A stretch of DNA of 6,594 nt from Deltaproteobacteria bacterium (GTDB lineage Bacteria; Myxococcota_A; UBA9160), in NCBI GenBank assembly GCA_003520425.1, contig DOUU01000003.1, positions 3,285-9,878 of the forward strand, in the 5' to 3' direction. Position 1 is the stretch's first letter. The number at the start of each line of letters is the position of its first letter. A program made the position numbers and the translations under genes. Below, piece after piece: positions 5,846 through 6,594 of the stretch. Below the pieces are notes generated by a model. It saw only the letters and a program-made list of their open reading frames with translations. It made no database searches and was not told where the DNA came from.

Positions 5846-6594
5846 TGCTCTCCCCCTCCTGGCAGGAGCTCGAGGGCCACGTCCGAGGTGGGCGCGGAGT
5901 GTGTGAGGGCCCCGATCGACACCCGATGAACGCCTGTGGCCGCGATCTGCGCAAGATTCTCGAGCGTGATCCCCCCCGACGCCTCGAGGAGAGCGCGGCC
6001 CCGGAGCTGCTCAGCGATGTGGCGCAGCTCCTGCGGGCTGCGGTTGTCCAGCAGCAAGAAGTCGGCACCCGCGTCGACCGCGGCGAGCGCCTGCTCGAGA
6101 GACTCGACCTCGACTTGTACGCGAAGATGTGCAGGCGCGGCGGCGCGGGCCGATTTCACGGCTTGGGAGACGCCCCCTGCCGCCGCGATGTGATTGTCCT
6201 TGAGCAGGATTCCGTCGAAAAGGCCCATCCGGTGATTGATTCCGCCTCCGACCGCGACGGCGTACTTGTCCAGGCTGCGCCAGCCGGGGAGCGTTTTGCG
6301 GGTGTCGACGATCTGAACGCCCGTGCCCTTCACGCAAGCCACGTAGCGCTGGGTCAGGCTCGCGACCCCGCACATCCGTCCAAGGAAATTGAGCGCAGTG
6401 CGCTCCGCGGTGAAGATCGCGCGGAGCGAGCCCTGGACCGTGGCGAACGCCGTGCCCGCCGCGACGTCGGTGCCCTCGCAGACCTCCTCCCGGAAGCGCA
6501 GGGCGCGGTCGACCGCCGCGAATACAACCTTTGCGACGCCCAGGCCGCAGACGCGGAGCGGCTCGCGCGCCTCGATCACGGCGGCGCCCTGCGC
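5842..6594 (-). CDS. nadC: Nicotinate-nucleotide pyrophosphorylase (quinolinate phosphoribosyltransferase), 5'-partial
   Basis: NadC converts quinolinate and phosphoribosyl pyrophosphate to nicotinate mononucleotide, CO2 and pyrophosphate, the last step of de novo entry into NAD synthesis. The 250 codons visible cover most of the enzyme (usually about 280 residues), and some 30-40 N-terminal residues lie beyond the right edge. In fragment numbering the motifs are TAERTALNFLGRMCG (62-76), DTRKT (97-101), GGGINHR (116-122), KDNH (132-135), QVEVES (160-165), LLLDN (180-184), SGGI (206-209) and GALTHS (228-233). These make up the substrate and phosphate sites of the beta-barrel domain, and all are intact. 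The GTG at 6579 is an internal Val: the frame stays open to the edge, and the segment around it matches the N-terminal sandwich domain. NadC is the most upstream gene seen in the operon, and its stop overlaps the birA start. The promoter must lie outside the window. Confidence 0.96.
   Translation of the reverse strand, partial: AQGAAVIEAREPLRVCGLGVAKVVFAAVDRALRFREEVCEGTDVAAGTAFATVQGSLRAIFTAERTALNFLGRMCGVASLTQRYVACVKGTGVQIVDTRKTLPGWRSLDKYAVAVGGGINHRMGLFDGILLKDNHIAAAGGVSQAVKSARAAAPAHLRVQVEVESLEQALAAVDAGADFLLLDNRSPQELRHIAEQLRGRALLEASGGITLENLAQIAATGVHRVSIGALTHSAPTSDVALELLPGGGEQ
5855..5860 (-). promoter_or_regulatory. Ribosome binding site that fixes the birA GTG start
   Basis: AGGAGG on the minus strand, extended by a G-rich stretch, lies 9 bases before the GTG at 5845 and within the last codons of nadC. 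It supports the GTG start, which would otherwise rest only on the GTGA overlap. Confidence 0.75.

Noticed and set aside
5087..5929. Plus-strand open frame of 280 codons opposite birA and the end of nadC
   Set aside because: It is the codon-register shadow of birA, with no recognisable protein features.
6577..6579. GTG as the start codon of nadC
   Set aside because: The frame stays open to the window edge, and NadC proteins have about 30-40 more residues before this point. It is an internal Val codon.
1..6594. Mobile elements, CRISPR arrays, tRNA/rRNA genes, promoters or rho-independent terminators
   Set aside because: No direct repeat arrays, transposase-like frames, structural RNA signatures or U-tract hairpins were seen. 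The window is continuous coding sequence with no gene-free stretch above 28 bases.

Overview
This is a GC-rich bacterial window in which every supported gene lies on the minus strand. It is packed as one apparent operon with no gap longer than 28 bases. Transcription runs from high to low coordinates: nadC (5' end beyond the right edge), birA, coaX, an elongation factor G paralogue, a helical-repeat protein of unknown function, and an MglA-type small GTPase whose 3' end is beyond the left edge. An MglA-family GTPase, an EF-G paralogue and the high GC3 coding style together suggest a deltaproteobacterial lineage, most likely Myxococcota-like. This is inferred from gene content only and no marker here settles it.

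The right half (about 4006-6594) is cofactor metabolism. NadC makes nicotinate mononucleotide for NAD, BirA activates and attaches biotin and may act as a biotin-responsive repressor, and CoaX (type III pantothenate kinase) starts coenzyme A synthesis. All three keep their catalytic motifs and look like functional housekeeping enzymes.

The left half (1-4002) is less ordinary. The EF-G paralogue has all five EF-G domains and a conserved domain IV tip, but its GTPase domain is altered: NGLD replaces NKxD, and Asp replaces the catalytic His of the DTPGH motif. Next is a 359-residue protein built from at least four related helical units of about 43-44 residues, in two pairs separated by an acidic linker. 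The last gene is an MglA-like GTPase with an intact P-loop and NKRD. It lacks the residues equivalent to the catalytic Arg53 and Gln82 of Myxococcus MglA, and it carries a long Ala/Pro-rich tail.

The junctions are tight: GTGA (nadC/birA), 28 bases (birA/coaX), 3 bases (coaX/EF-G), ATGA (EF-G/repeat protein) and TGATG (repeat protein/MglA-like). Co-transcription and translational coupling are therefore likely. No promoter, terminator, RNA gene, mobile element or CRISPR array was found, and the operon promoter presumably lies upstream of nadC, outside the window. The best candidate for something undescribed is the coupled trio of atypical EF-G, repeat protein and atypical MglA-like GTPase.
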